The translations under genes were made by a program, and so were the position numbers. Shown here piece by piece: positions 32,013 to 43,200 of a stretch of 64,000 bases of DNA. The DNA lies in the NCBI GenBank assembly GCA_024516035.1, contig CM044964.1, positions 17,117,084-17,181,083 on the forward strand, read 5' to 3'. The DNA is from Bactericera cockerelli (Eukaryota > Arthropoda > Insecta > Hemiptera > Triozidae). A model generated the notes under the pieces. That model was given only the letters and a program-made list of their open reading frames with translations. It was not told where the DNA came from and did not search any database. Numbering within the stretch: the first letter of the stretch is position 1; each line of letters begins with the position of its first letter.

Positions 32013-33214
32013 AGAGGAGAAATGAGAAGAATTTTCATTAATGGATGGAACAAGTACCTAATGTAAGAAAGATATACAGGGGATGAAACTGGAGCAAGTG
32101 AAAGAAATGAGAAAAGAAGAGGACAAATGAGTGAGGCAAGAGGAAAAGAGAGGTAATGTCACGTGACTCAAGTATTTCGACGCCGCTATGGTACATTATG
32201 CTTAACAAGAAAAAATTCTATTCCATTCTTTCCCTTAAATCTCCCTCTCCCTTCGCTCCTCTCTTTCTCTCCTCTCTCTTCCCTCTCTCTTCCTCTTCTC
32301 TCCTAATATTTTCTTTTCAATAGGAGTTTTTGGCCTAGAGCCAAAAACAAAATTGAGATCTTTCCCCTTCAACAATCCCCCCCACCCTGCTCTATCCCTC
32401 TCCTTATCTTACTCTCTTCTTAATCCCGTCTTCCCCATAATAAGAACAACTTAAACTATAAAACTAACGTCTTCTTTAAAGCATAAAAAAAAATGCCTGC
32501 TCGGTCCTTTTTTTCTTCTTCTGCGAGACATACTTGCCGAGTCTCATTTACTTATGCACATTGTGTTGTACATTGCATACTTAGAAAATCAACGGCGCCC
32601 ATAAAATCTTGACACTTATTTTATTAGTTTGAAAAAATTAACTAACTATGGCACACTAAAATCAATACCCTAATCAAAAACATTTTCAATTTTTTGATAG
32701 CTATTTTTTTTTTTTTTCATGAATTTTTCATAATTATATTTAAAAAAATAAAATATTGTAACCAAGCATTTAAGAAAGTATCGGAACATCAGAAACATGG
32801 GATTCAGATTTCTTTCTTATTTTTCATAATTACTTTATTATTTTTAAAAAATGTTGACTTATTAAAAAAAAACAGCTTAACCGATTTTCTTCAAATTTGT
32901 CATGTACTCGTATAGTAGAATACCGTTTTTCCTATATTCTAGATTTTACGAAAAAGATTCTGTATGGGGGCAAGATTTTTTGACTTTTTTGTCCAAAATT
33001 TTGGATGTTCTTCAAAATCAGAGCTTAATCAATATTTACAAAAAAATAATTAGAAATGCACTTAGTAAAACGCTAATACGCATATACATACAAAATTTCA
33101 TCAAAATCGGGTGTACCGTTCACGAGATTTAAACGTTTATGTAAAAAGTTAGTGGTCAGGTGTATGGTCTCTATCACCAAGAACCGTCAGTACAAAGTTA
33201 ATGAATTTAAAATG
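32013..33214. other. Gene-free repeat-derived DNA
   Basis: CT-rich patches lie at 32215-32300. From about 32690 to 33180 the DNA is AT-rich and includes GCTTAACCGATTTTCTTC, which occurs inverted near 52437. This suggests an unclassified dispersed element. No gene. Confidence 0.45.
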
Positions 33215-33392
33215 GTACCATTGCCACAGGCAATAACCCCGCCCTTTAGGTAGGACATTATTGTTATTTTCTTTTTTTACTTTTTTATTTTGTCATTTGT
33301 TTGTTTTTATTTTTTTCTTTTCTTAATTTTATACTGTTACCAGTTAACTTTGTCCTCCGAATAAAGCTTAAAAAAAAAAAAAAAAAAAAAAA
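33215..33392 (+). mobile_element. LINE 3' end, hairpin type a, with poly(A)
   Basis: ATTGCCACAGGCAATAACCC then CGCCC, a T-rich stretch, an AATAAA signal (33360) and about 22 A. Confidence 0.7.
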
Positions 33393-34330
33393 TGTTTCCT
33401 ATATGTCTACAAAATTTCGTCGAAATCCGTTCAGTAGTTTCTAAGATTTGCGCGTAACAAGGAATGTTTTTAACAGACCGACAGACACACAAAACCAAAG
33501 TTGCTCAAGAGGTATTGAAACGTCCAGAAATATGAAAAAATTGAAATCGGAGCAAAAATTTTTTTTTTTTTTCATAAACAAACACAATACTTCCAATTTA
33601 TAATATCAGAAAACTTATCACAAGTAATTAACAGTACCTATCTGACTTGCACCTTTTTTTATTTTCTATATATAATTGATTCTAGTGTTCCATACTGTGC
33701 CATATATAACTATACTGAATTTCGCAGCCCGATGGATACTAATGGATATATAATATTTAATCTGAAGATAGTTTAGGTACCCAGTCCTTCGCAAGAGAAA
33801 AATTATTACGGATCCGGCACTGATTTTCAAATCAGCTGATGATCCCTCTTGGATGCAAAATTGGAAACATCGGGTTCCCTCTATGGGTAATAATATAATT
33901 ATTATGATCACAGTGGCGGGACCCAAATCATTGTAATCTGCAAAACATGAGTCGCTTGACAAATATTATACGTACATTCTATAATTTTATTCTTATCTCT
34001 GTAATATTCGAGAAGAATGAAAGGATGGAAGATGATAAAGAAGGAGCCTAGAAGATAATGAGGAAGGGAGGGGATAGAGAAGAGGGTGGGTGGGATATGT
34101 TTCTGAATTTTAAGTTTTTCAGCCCTAATGAATTGAATAATAGTGCCTCATATTTTCTGCTTCTGCTTATACATAATACATTTCTCCCAAATTTTAATTT
34201 TGGAAAGAAAAGTATCTTTTTCCACCATTGAGAGAACAGATTTGCAATTCCTCTTCTTTAGAGTGCCATCCACGCATTGATAATATTTGTGACATATAAT
34301 TGTCCACCCTGTATTTTTGAGTCTCTTTCA
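33393..34330. other. Unassigned repeat-like DNA
   Basis: Short open frames on the minus strand (33666-33962) are not convincing. CCGTTCAGTAGTTTCTAAGA near 33428 resembles dispersed insect repeats. No gene. Confidence 0.35.
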
Positions 34331-34339
34331 ACTGCATGG

Positions 34340-34521
34340 TCACGGTGTTAGGCTCCATTCGCTGGAAACTCACAAACCAGCTACGGAAATTAACTTCACC
34401 AGGCCTGAGTGGGGCCCGGAGACATTATCACGAGGTTTCGAGTCCTCACCTCGCTGGACGTTGCTTACCTTTAGTGACAGAACATGAACTGCTGTATCTA
34501 ACATGCCATCGACGCTAGCCA
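34340..34521 (-). mobile_element. 5S rRNA-derived SINE, minus strand
   Basis: Read on the minus strand it begins GCTAGCGTCGATGGCATGTT with later AGGTAAGCAACGTCCAGCGA, then the body CCCCACTCAGGCCTGGTGAA and CCAGCGAATGGAG. Same head-body arrangement as the copy at 16701. Confidence 0.8.
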
Positions 34522-34567
34522 CATCCTCTGTATTTCATTTGTGGGTTTTTCTCTTTATTTTTCATTT

Positions 34568-34680
34568 TTGATATAAAAGAAATTTTCCAGAACGTGACCA
34601 CACAAAATGAGTGAGAAGATGACTAATGACGTGGGTAAGGAAGGAGATAACACAGAAAAGGAGGGAGAAATAGATGAAGG
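34568..34680. repeat. Block duplicated downstream of gene B
   Basis: AATTTTCCAGAACGTGACCA and CAAAATGAGTGAGAAGATGA recur at 48240-48310, each time followed by a purine tract and a further similar stretch (35140-35210 against 48475-48545). Probably part of the tandem duplication that made genes A and B, though a dispersed repeat is possible. Confidence 0.6.
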
Positions 34681-34723
34681 GTGAATAGAAGGGAACACTG
34701 GAAGGAGAGTTAACAAGAAGGAG

Positions 34724-34761
34724 AAAGGAAAATCCAAGACTATAGTCTTGGATTTTCCTTT
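34724..34761. repeat. 38-bp perfect palindrome
   Basis: Each 19-nt half is the exact complement of the other, centred between 34742 and 34743 with no spacer. Confidence 0.85.
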
Positions 34762-34799
34762 TCTATAGAAAAGAAAAATAGAAAAAAAAGTAAATTGGG

Positions 34800-35080
34800 A
34801 GGAGATAGTATGAGGAAAGAGAGAGTGAAATGAAAGAAAGGGAGAGCGAGAGAGGAGAGGGATGAGAGATAGGGGGAGAGGATAGAGGGAGAGGGAGAGA
34901 GAGAAAGGGAGAGAAAGAGAGATAGAGAGGGAGAGAGAGATAGGAAGAGAAGGAGAGATATAGAAGGAGAGAAAGATAGAGAGATAAAGACAGAAAGGGG
35001 AGAGAGAGAAGAGAAAGAGAGAGGGAGAGAAAAAGGAGATAGGAAGAGGGGAGAGAGAGAGAGAGAGAGAAAGTTTGGAA
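34800..35080. repeat. GA-rich purine tract
   Basis: Almost only G and A on the + strand, with GA dinucleotide runs. Confidence 0.85.
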
Positions 35081-35814
35081 TAGAGAGTTTCCTTATAGAG
35101 AAAATCTCAAGCTGTGATGTTGTGTCCCTGTGTTGTATAAATCTGTTATTGAAAATGCATTGTTGTTCATGTAGAAGTTATACATGCAAATATAGAAGAA
35201 ACCTTGTTGCCAGGAACTGACCAGTAAGATAAACTGTTAAGAACCTCTGCTTCTTGATGGGAAGGTTACAGGTAACAATTAGGTAGAATTATCTTAGGTG
35301 GTGTCATATTATGTAAATATCTATCTTTTTTAATGGAAGGCAGGAAAAAATCTTTCAACGACACCCAGATCCATCCTAACCTGGGATGTGGGATTTCCAC
35401 CCACTAAAAACCCACCTTCTCTAAAAGCTAACCGCACTTGGGAACGAAAAATATCATTACTTCAAGTGAAGTTATGATACAATAATTAATACAAATATCT
35501 ATTGTATGTATTAAATAAAGAAAAAGGAATCAATCCCGACCGGAGGGGAATTAGTGCAAATACAATATCCGCCCCTGGAATGGCTGTAAGTTTTCCAACC
35601 TCAAAGTGATGGTCACGTGGTTCATACTGAAGGTTAAAAATATTGATAGTACTAGTCATGCAAATGGGAAGGTACATAATTTAAGGTAATTTTATATCTT
35701 CTAACTAAATAATATAGAAGATGTCCGTAGTTTTTTCTCGAATTACCAACCTCAAATCAAAATTTATTTAGTATTAGAACAAGGTAGTGATTGTCGAATT
35801 ACCATGAGTCAAAG

Positions 35815-35945
35815 GATGGGGTGGAAGAGATTGCCATAGGCAATAACCCCGCCCTTAAGTTAGGACTTCTGTATTTATATTTTTTTTCTTTATTTTATTG
35901 TTTGTATTGTTTCCATTCATTTATTTTTTATAATAATTATTTATA
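35815..35945 (+). mobile_element. LINE 3' end, hairpin type a
   Basis: GGGTGGAAGAGATTGCCATA then GGCAATAACCCCGCCC. Both stems of the hairpin are complete here. A T-rich tail abuts the long inverted repeat. Confidence 0.7.
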
Positions 35946-36619
35946 TTGTACATATTAGACTGGTTTTATCTCATAGAGGTAAGAAAAAAATGTCAGAATT
36001 TTTACAACGCTCAGGCAGAAATGAGTTCGGCTTTTGCAGAAATTGAGATAGACAAAATTTCAAGGCAATCAGAGTACGTTAACAGGACCCGCTCTGGCCT
36101 CAAAGTTTGGAAATTTGCCAAATTTTCGAGGTTGAGCTGACATTTTCGGCCATAACTCGAGAACGAAAAATCATACGAGCTTTAAAGATATATCAAATGA
36201 AAGACCATTTTGTTGGCTTTACTTTGTTGTAAATACTAGTTCCCGAAATCTTAATGGTTACTGACTAAATTAAGAATATGTAGTCGAAAACGGGCCAGGT
36301 ACCCAAAGTAGAGCATCTAAGGCATGATAGGATAATTGGTGAAAATACTTATGATTTATAAAACTTTTACATGAAAATGTTAGAAGAATAGTTTTGAATG
36401 ATATTTTGACACATTATAAAGCTATAAATACCCGTTTTTACCTACTTGATAGTTACTGACAGGTTAAGGCATGGCCAGAAAAACAAAATAATAATACAAA
36501 CATATTACGTCAAAGTTTTTCTCATTTTTTTATTGTAGAACTACAAATATCTAAAATTAAAAGTACAAATAGGTAAAATTTCGTCAAAAAAATACAAATT
36601 AAGCAGTAAAACTTAACTT

Positions 36620-37110
36620 AGATAGTTGGGAGAGGGGTAGAGAGGGAACTTTTTGAAGAATCAGGATTGAGTCTCCTACATTTACTCACAACTTGTGGGA
36701 CAAACTGTTTCTGACATTCCTCTCTAGTTAGTAAGTCGCTGAAGTCATTCCTCAACTTAACGCCTCTCTTGGCTGTGTCGTTTACAACTTTAAGGGATTG
36801 TACAATTTTAAGTCCTTTCTGATACTGAGGCTCACCATGCCAAATTTAGGGGTCTACCCTCAAAAAGTCAGTTTTTATGACAAATCGACTGAAGAAAAGA
36901 AATGTTTCCTGAGTAATGAACTCTTTAAGGCCCCCTCTCACATAAACTGGTATGTCTTTTATTCGTACTGTAATGTTGACATTTTTTGTCCCCTCTGTAT
37001 CATCAGAAGAACTGAAAAGCTTTGCAGCCATTCCAGACTTTTCATCATGTGACAAAGTTGGATCGAAAAATCCCAAGCCAAAAATTTCGGCATTCAAGTA
37101 CCACAGGTGA
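36620..37110 (-). pseudogene. Left-arm copy of an unidentified protein C-terminus
   Basis: Mirror copy of 37591-38085, with the same in-frame stop after FLRVDP. It shows small differences, e.g. EIFGLGFFDPTLS here against ETVGLGFFDPTLS in the right arm. Confidence 0.6.
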
Positions 37111-37332
37111 TAGACAACTTTATTTAGTGCTATCTCTGAACTAAGTGCTTTGATACGACAGTATCAAACACAGGTGTGGGGTAGAAGGACCCTGCACATT
37201 ATTAGAAAAAATGTTAGAGCGGGACTTACTCTCCTTAGCATATCGGCACAACATTTTAGAAGTTGTCTTGAGAAGCGTCTTTAACTGTAAAATGGGTAGT
37301 AGAACTGAAAATCATCCAGATAATTTATATGA

Positions 37333-37590
37333 GAGCGCGATTAGGTCAGTGATTAAGCACCGCTTGCCATGTGGAAGGTCCTGGGTTCGATCCTCCGTGC
37401 CGACAAAAATTTGTATTCTTAATTTGGTTACAATTGTTTGTAAGGGATACCTTCCGGTGCGCTCGTGTTGACCCAGCACCTAAATGGGAAGTATTGTGTC
37501 ACTTCTCGCCCATCAGAGGGGAGGCATACTACGGGATGGGCTGGTTACAACACAGGCCACAAGCGTCTACAGTAGCTTCTGTTTCTTGGC
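37333..37590 (+). mobile_element. SINE family A, near full length, in the inverted-repeat spacer
   Basis: The tRNA-like head (GCGCGATTAGGTCAGTGATT, B box GGGTTCGATCCTCC) and complete body CCTTCCGGTGCGCTCGTGTT through CCACAAGCGTC are present. The A-rich tail is missing where it meets the right arm. Confidence 0.85.
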
Positions 37591-38085
37591 TATAACCTGT
37601 GGTACTTGAATGCCGAAACTGTTGGCTTGGGATTTTTCGATCCAACTTTGTCACATGATGAAAAGTCTGGAATGGCTGCAAAGCTTTTCAGTTCTTCTGA
37701 TGATACAAAGGGGACAAAAAATGTCAACATTACAGTACGAATAAAAGACATACCAGCTTATGTGAGAGGGGGCCTTAAAGAGTTCATTACTCAGGAAACA
37801 TTTCTTTTCTTCAGTCGATTTGTCATAAAAACTGACTTTTTGAGGGTAGACCCCTAAATTTGGCATGGTGAGCCTCAGTATCAGAAAGGACTTAAAATTG
37901 TACAATCCCTTAAAGTTGTAAACGACACAGCCAAGAGAGGCGTTAAGTTGAGGAATGACTTCAGCGACTTACTAACTAGAGAGGAATGTCAGAAACAGTT
38001 TGTCCCACAAGTTGTGAGTAAATGTAGGAGACTCAATCCTGATTCTTCAAAAAGTTCCCTCTCTACCCCTCTCCCAACTAACTAA
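37591..38085 (+). pseudogene. Right-arm copy of an unidentified protein C-terminus
   Basis: The frame reads NLWYLNAETVGLGFFDPTLS, then SHDEKSGMAAKLFSS, is broken by TAA at 37855-37857, and goes on in the same frame with KGLKIVQSLKVVNDTAKRGV, LTREECQKQFVPQVV and a stop at 38083. I recall similar proteins annotated as uncharacterised in other arthropods, but cannot name a family. It is probably transposon-encoded. The shared stop shows it was already dead before the arms formed, or that the arms were homogenised later. Confidence 0.6.
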
Positions 38086-39002
38086 GTTAAGTTTTACTGC
38101 TTAATTTGTATTTTTTTGACGAAATTATACCTATTTGTACTTTTAATTTTAGATATTTGTAGTTCTACAATAAAAAAATGAGAAAAACTTTGACGTAATA
38201 TGTTTGTATTATTATTTTGTTTTTCTGGCCATGCCTTAACCTGTCAGTAACTATCAAGTAGGTAAAAACGGGTATTTATAGCTTTATAATGTGTCAAAAT
38301 ATCATTCAAAACTATTCTTCTAACATTTTCATGTAAAAGTTTTATAAATCATAAGTATTTTCACCAATTATCCTATCATGCCTTAGATGCTCTACTTTGG
38401 GTACCTGGCCCGTTTTCGACTACATATTCTTAATTTAGTCAGTAACCATTAAGATTTCGGGAACTAGTATTATACAACAAAGTAAAGCCAACAAAATGGT
38501 CTTTCACTTGATATATCTTTAAAGCTCGTATGATTTTTCGTTCTCGAGTTATGGCCGAAAATGTCAGCTCAACCTCGAAAATTTGGCAAATTTCCAAACT
38601 TTGAGGCCAGAGCGGGTCCTGTTAACGTACTCTGATTGCCTTGAAATTTTGTCTATCTCAATTTCTGCAAAAGCCGAACTCATTTTTGCCTGAGCGTTGT
38701 AAAAATTCCGATATCGATTTTTTAAAACCAGTCTAGTACATATATATGTCTTTGTATCCAATAAAGCATTTAATAATTTATCATGAACCATTTTGAAATG
38801 TCTATATTTTCGAAACTGAAGCTCCATAACGAATTTTTATCTGATGGGATGCTAGAAAACAGAATACCATTTCTTGTGACATTCACCATTTATTTTTTGA
38901 AGATCACATCACGAAGATCTTGGCCTCAATTCAGAGTGCATGAATTCAGAGCTCAGACATTCTCCAAAGTTACGCATCTCGTTTAGCAGCATATATTATA
39001 GT

Positions 39003-39210
39003 AACACTCTTTAGTGGAAGGTAACCACCAGGCGAGGTTAATGCTCAAAGCATTTTCTGTTACCTAACCCTCAGAGTCTTATTATTCTGTGGTCACAAAC
39101 TCAAAATAATAAGGAAAAAAATTTGCACTGGGTGGGATTCAAACCAACGGATCATTACGCTACCTGGATTACCAGACTACCACTTGACTACAAGTGCACA
39201 ATTAGGTAGC
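39003..39210 (-). mobile_element. SINE family E copy, minus strand
   Basis: The tail (ACTCTTTAGTGGAAGGTAAC on the + strand) is at the left, then a hairpin (TTAATGCTCAAAGCATTTTC), then a tRNA-like head with GCACTGGGTGGGATTCAAAC. Confidence 0.78.
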
Positions 39211-39213
39211 TAT

Positions 39214-39595
39214 AAGTGCACTGGTAGCTAAAGGTAGGACTACGTTAGGTAGCTAAAAGCTAGTAAGTAGGGTAGGCAAGTATCTATTTAGGATTATTAT
39301 TAATTTAGGAACTTTATAAATAACTTATTGGCAAATGTTCCACGTTGCAGAAATTCGCATGTTTTCATAGGCATGAAAATATTGGAAAACAATTCATTCA
39401 TTCGTATCTATTCATTGTTAAATGGTGGAGGAATTTATTTACCGAAAATAAATCAATTTTTTTTAGAATTACCAATGAAATATTTTTTATTTTAATGAAA
39501 TATTTTTTATTCTATTCAATCAGTTTTATGGTTAAATCCTTTTTTAAGTTATCATAATTTAAATATTTAAGATTTTTTAAATTAGCTACCATAAA
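39214..39595. other. AT-rich DNA with no recognised feature
   Basis: No gene or repeat boundary recognised. Confidence 0.4.
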
Positions 39596-39599
39596 AAGC

Positions 39600-39705
39600 T
39601 ACTCCAACCAACTTAAGTTGAATAGTTGGCTCAGCCGAACCACCTTTATCTGTGTTCGATTAATCATCGTGAGAACTTTGGTTTTTTCTTTACCATCACT
39701 GCTGC
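39600..39705. repeat. Dispersed repeat, intact copy
   Basis: ACCAACTTAAGTTGAATAGT through GTTCGATTAATCATCGTGAG recurs at 40573-40860, where a LINE end splits it. Confidence 0.6.
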
Positions 39706-39958
39706 CATAGCCGCCAAAGGACAGAAATATACTTCGTGAGGAAAAATGAGTAGCTTTTTTCTTTTTGGATAACGACCAAAGGGTGGTTACTTAGGCATTA
39801 CGAGCAATGAGTTAACTACTTAGGGAAAGGATATTAGGAATTAGATGTTAATGGTTTTTGTTTAATGAAATAAAAATTTTGTTCTTCTGGAGAAAATCGG
39901 AAAAATATATGGAATGTTTCCTTCTTGAATGGCTGTCTCCTAATGCTGTAACATAATA

Positions 39959-39989
<31 letters not shown>

Positions 39990-40048
39990 CAACACAAAGA
40001 AACCAAAAACGTACATAATTAAAATAAAAATTATAGTTCAGAATAAAT

Positions 40049-40249
40049 ATGAAGGGCTCGAAGAAAATTCCGGCCGACCCTCCAGTAGGTGTGAAGAACT
40101 CCTACATGTCCTTCAACATCCAGGCCCTCAGACTCTGCCTCCTGTGGCCACTGAACACCCAGAACCCTGTGCTGCTCTTGTGCCATCGCCTCCTCACATG
40201 GTTCACAATATTCGCCCTGGCCTTCACCTCCATCGGACAGGTCCTCAAG
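40049..40249 (+). CDS. Gene B exon 1 (residues 1-67)
   Basis: Ends AAG|gtaacg, phase 0. From NSYMSFNIQALRLCLLWPLN onward it is nearly identical to gene A at the DNA level. Confidence 0.92.
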
Positions 40250-43200
40250 GTAACGCTTTCTTTTACTTCTGGTTTGGACAGTAAGTAAAATAAAACAATA
40301 TAACAAACGAAAAAAAAAAAAAACGAAAAAAAACAGTCAAATCACAAAGGATGAGTTTGGGTGTTCAAGTTGGAAATGCGGCGAGTGTGTTGGGGAAAAT
40401 GAAGATGTCAGCGGATATGCGGGAGGTGTTTTATCTCTGAGTTTATGAATCTGTATTTTAATTAATAAATTGCAAAATAAATCCTCAATCACAACTTATA
40501 ATGGATGGAGACTGGACATAATACATACATGCATATCAGTTGCTGTAGCCAGCTTCGCTATAGCTGAGCGGAGCCTTCAACCAACTTAAGGTGAATAGTT
40601 GGCTCAGCCTGAACAACCTAATTCTATTTATTTATTTATTTACACCTTATTTTTTTTAAAACAAAACAATCAACAATATTAGCAGAGATAAAAAAAAATT
40701 AACAGTATTTACAAAATAAAATATAGAAGAAAAAAAAAAAATTAAATTCAAATGTACAATTGCCGTGTAACCTGGGGCAAAGTTAATGCCTTAGGCATTC
40801 TCTGCCACTTAACCCCGTATGTTTCTATGTTCGATCAATCATCGTGAAAACTTTGGCTTTTCCTTTAGAAGCCAAAGTTCATGCATATCATAAACTTAAG
40901 CCCAGATGAAATTAACCTCTCTTCAAAGAAACAACCTCTTTGTGAGAGAAACTCTGTTACCAAAGAAAAAAAAAAAAAAATCAGTCCCTTGAGTTCTCCC
41001 TTCAGGTTCGACTGTATTTCATACAGTGTATTGTGTTTCTTCAATGGCTCTTTTCTCTCATTCTATCCTACTCAAGATTTACTACTCGTTGGACCTGGCG
41101 GAACTGTCCTCTACCGTGGACACGTTGACCCTCACAGCCTCTGCCCTCTACAAGATGGTCTACCTCCTGATCAACCTGAAGACGTTGAAGAGAATGGTGG
41201 ATGTTGTCCACCACTCATTTGATGAGGCACCTCTCCTAGGTAAGCTGTAGAACCGTCCAGAATCAAACCCAGCCCACACCCAACCCACTGTAAAACAATT
41301 TTTCAAATACAATTTATTAAACATTAGATTTTTAGCCATTATAAAATTGCTTAAAGGTGTATACTGTCTGAACAGGAATTAAGTGGTCAAAGCGTCGCGT
41401 CCGTTGGTGTGGTAATCCAGAAGTTGTCGGTTCAAAATCCAGCCATTAGGTCATTATATTCTCATTAGGTCGCAGTGTTAGTTGTATGGAGTTTCCATTG
41501 AAATCCTACAATCAGGTCAGATAACAATAATTTCTGGCACTTCACCTGAGCAAGTTTCACAACTGATGGTTTGGTTTGAAATTGGTCATTTTGATTAAGA
41601 GTGAATCAGCAATCAGAATTCACTTCTACTTCATTCAGTGCCTAATAGCATTGAATACCGCACCAAAACCAAATGTGTTTTCACGCCAATAATCTAGAAA
41701 AATGGAAATGAAGCTAAAACGAGCTTCACAGATATGCGTCAAGTTCCTCATTTGAAGTTCCTCATTCTCCTCAGGTATCAAAAAGTTTCGCATGCAATCC
41801 TACGTACAGAAGACATATTTGCAAACCTTTTTATACATTTTCGGTGGCCAAATAGCGACAACCTTCTGGTGTTTCGCGCCCCTCTTGTTCGCTCCCTTGG
41901 TGCCAATCTCGGACCCCAGCGCCCCTCTTACCATTAAGAACCGCAGGACTATGCCCGTCAACATGTGGCTACCCATCAATATAGCTGAAAGGTAAGGAAG
42001 GTCAATGGTCTAGCATAGCTCACTCATTCTTCTTTCACTGTGCCTTTTTCAAAATTACTTGGGGTCAGCATTGGTCAATTTCTTCCTCATGATTGAGATT
42101 GGTTGTTTCTGGACTCCTACTTTCATGGCTGGGCATTTGCGCCAACGATTTGCGTTATTTGCGTTGAACTCAAATGGATGGTAACGTATGGATGGTCACG
42201 GGGGATCATCCAGAGCTTATACTTGACCGAAGAGAAAGAAAAGTACTATTCTATTCAAATCTGCTTACAAAATCTTTTCAAACTTGCTTACAAAATCCAT
42301 TCAAACCTGCTTACAAAATCTGTTCAAATCCGCTTACAAAATCTATTTAAACCTGCTTACAAAATCTGTTAAAACCTGCTTACAAAATCTGTTCAAACCT
42401 GCTTACAAAATCTATTCAAACCTGCTTACAAAGTTCTTGACATTTGGATAGCATTAAGAATTAAGATATCAGAAATAGACTTCACCAGAAATATTCATCA
42501 TCCCATATTATCTGTCTCTGTGTACAATGTGTACATTTCAGGAGAACAATCTTTTCTTGTCTTCATTTTCTTAGGTTTTTTTTCTTCTTCTAAATCTATG
42601 AATATCAATTTTTGTATGTTCTTTGATCTCTTTGATTTTCAATCTCTGTCCATTTTCAGTCCTACGTACGAGATCATGTTTGTCATAGAAACCTTTGCGT
42701 ACTACGCAAGCGCTCTTCTGTATTTGACCATCGACAGTTTCTACTTTTTTCTCATCTACGTTATAGTGGGACAACTCAAACTAGTGGACGCTTCCTTCAA
42801 GACGCTTTTTGAAATAGATGAGCGGCTCAGAAGAGAAGAAGACGGTATTGACGCGATCGGGACAGTAGGAAATAACGGTCAGTACCTAAACATATGATTG
42901 TGCATTTTCTGATACAGAAACAAGGTGAGGTACTAGAAAAGCATATTATTTTCGTCAAATAGGTTTCAATGACACTCTGTTTGAATCGCGAAAAAAATAA
43001 AATTAGAAATATACCTAAAAAATAAATATATTTTACAAACAAAAATACAATATGCAAATACTCAGAGATCAAATTGTAAATAGGTTGAAAAACTCATTTA
43101 ATAAAAACTATCACAAAAGAAACAACCATAACTTTAAATAATTATAGTACTATAGGTAGGTTTATACGTCCAATATTTTTGGTAACAAAAAATTGTATAT

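Larger units (their letters stand above)
35955..38740. repeat. 2.8-kb long inverted repeat (arms about 1.15 kb)
   Basis: The left arm (about 35955-37110) and right arm (about 37590-38740) are near-identical reverse complements. The outermost bases are TAGACTGGTTTTA in both. The spacer is about 480 bp, and about half of it is a SINE A copy abutting the right arm. Each arm carries the 3' part of a coding frame and an AT-rich 3' region, with 5' ends facing the centre. A transcript across it would fold into a very long hairpin. It could be a foldback transposon or a head-to-head duplicated element. Confidence 0.85.

Noticed and set aside
36798..37905. Two identical 84-aa frames in opposite orientation
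   Set aside because: They are antisense shadows of the protein remnant in the inverted-repeat arms.
40031..40306. 91-aa minus-strand frame
   Set aside because: Antisense shadow of gene B exon 1.
42262..42433. Direct repeats resembling a CRISPR array
   Set aside because: Units are contiguous with no unique spacers, in an animal intron.
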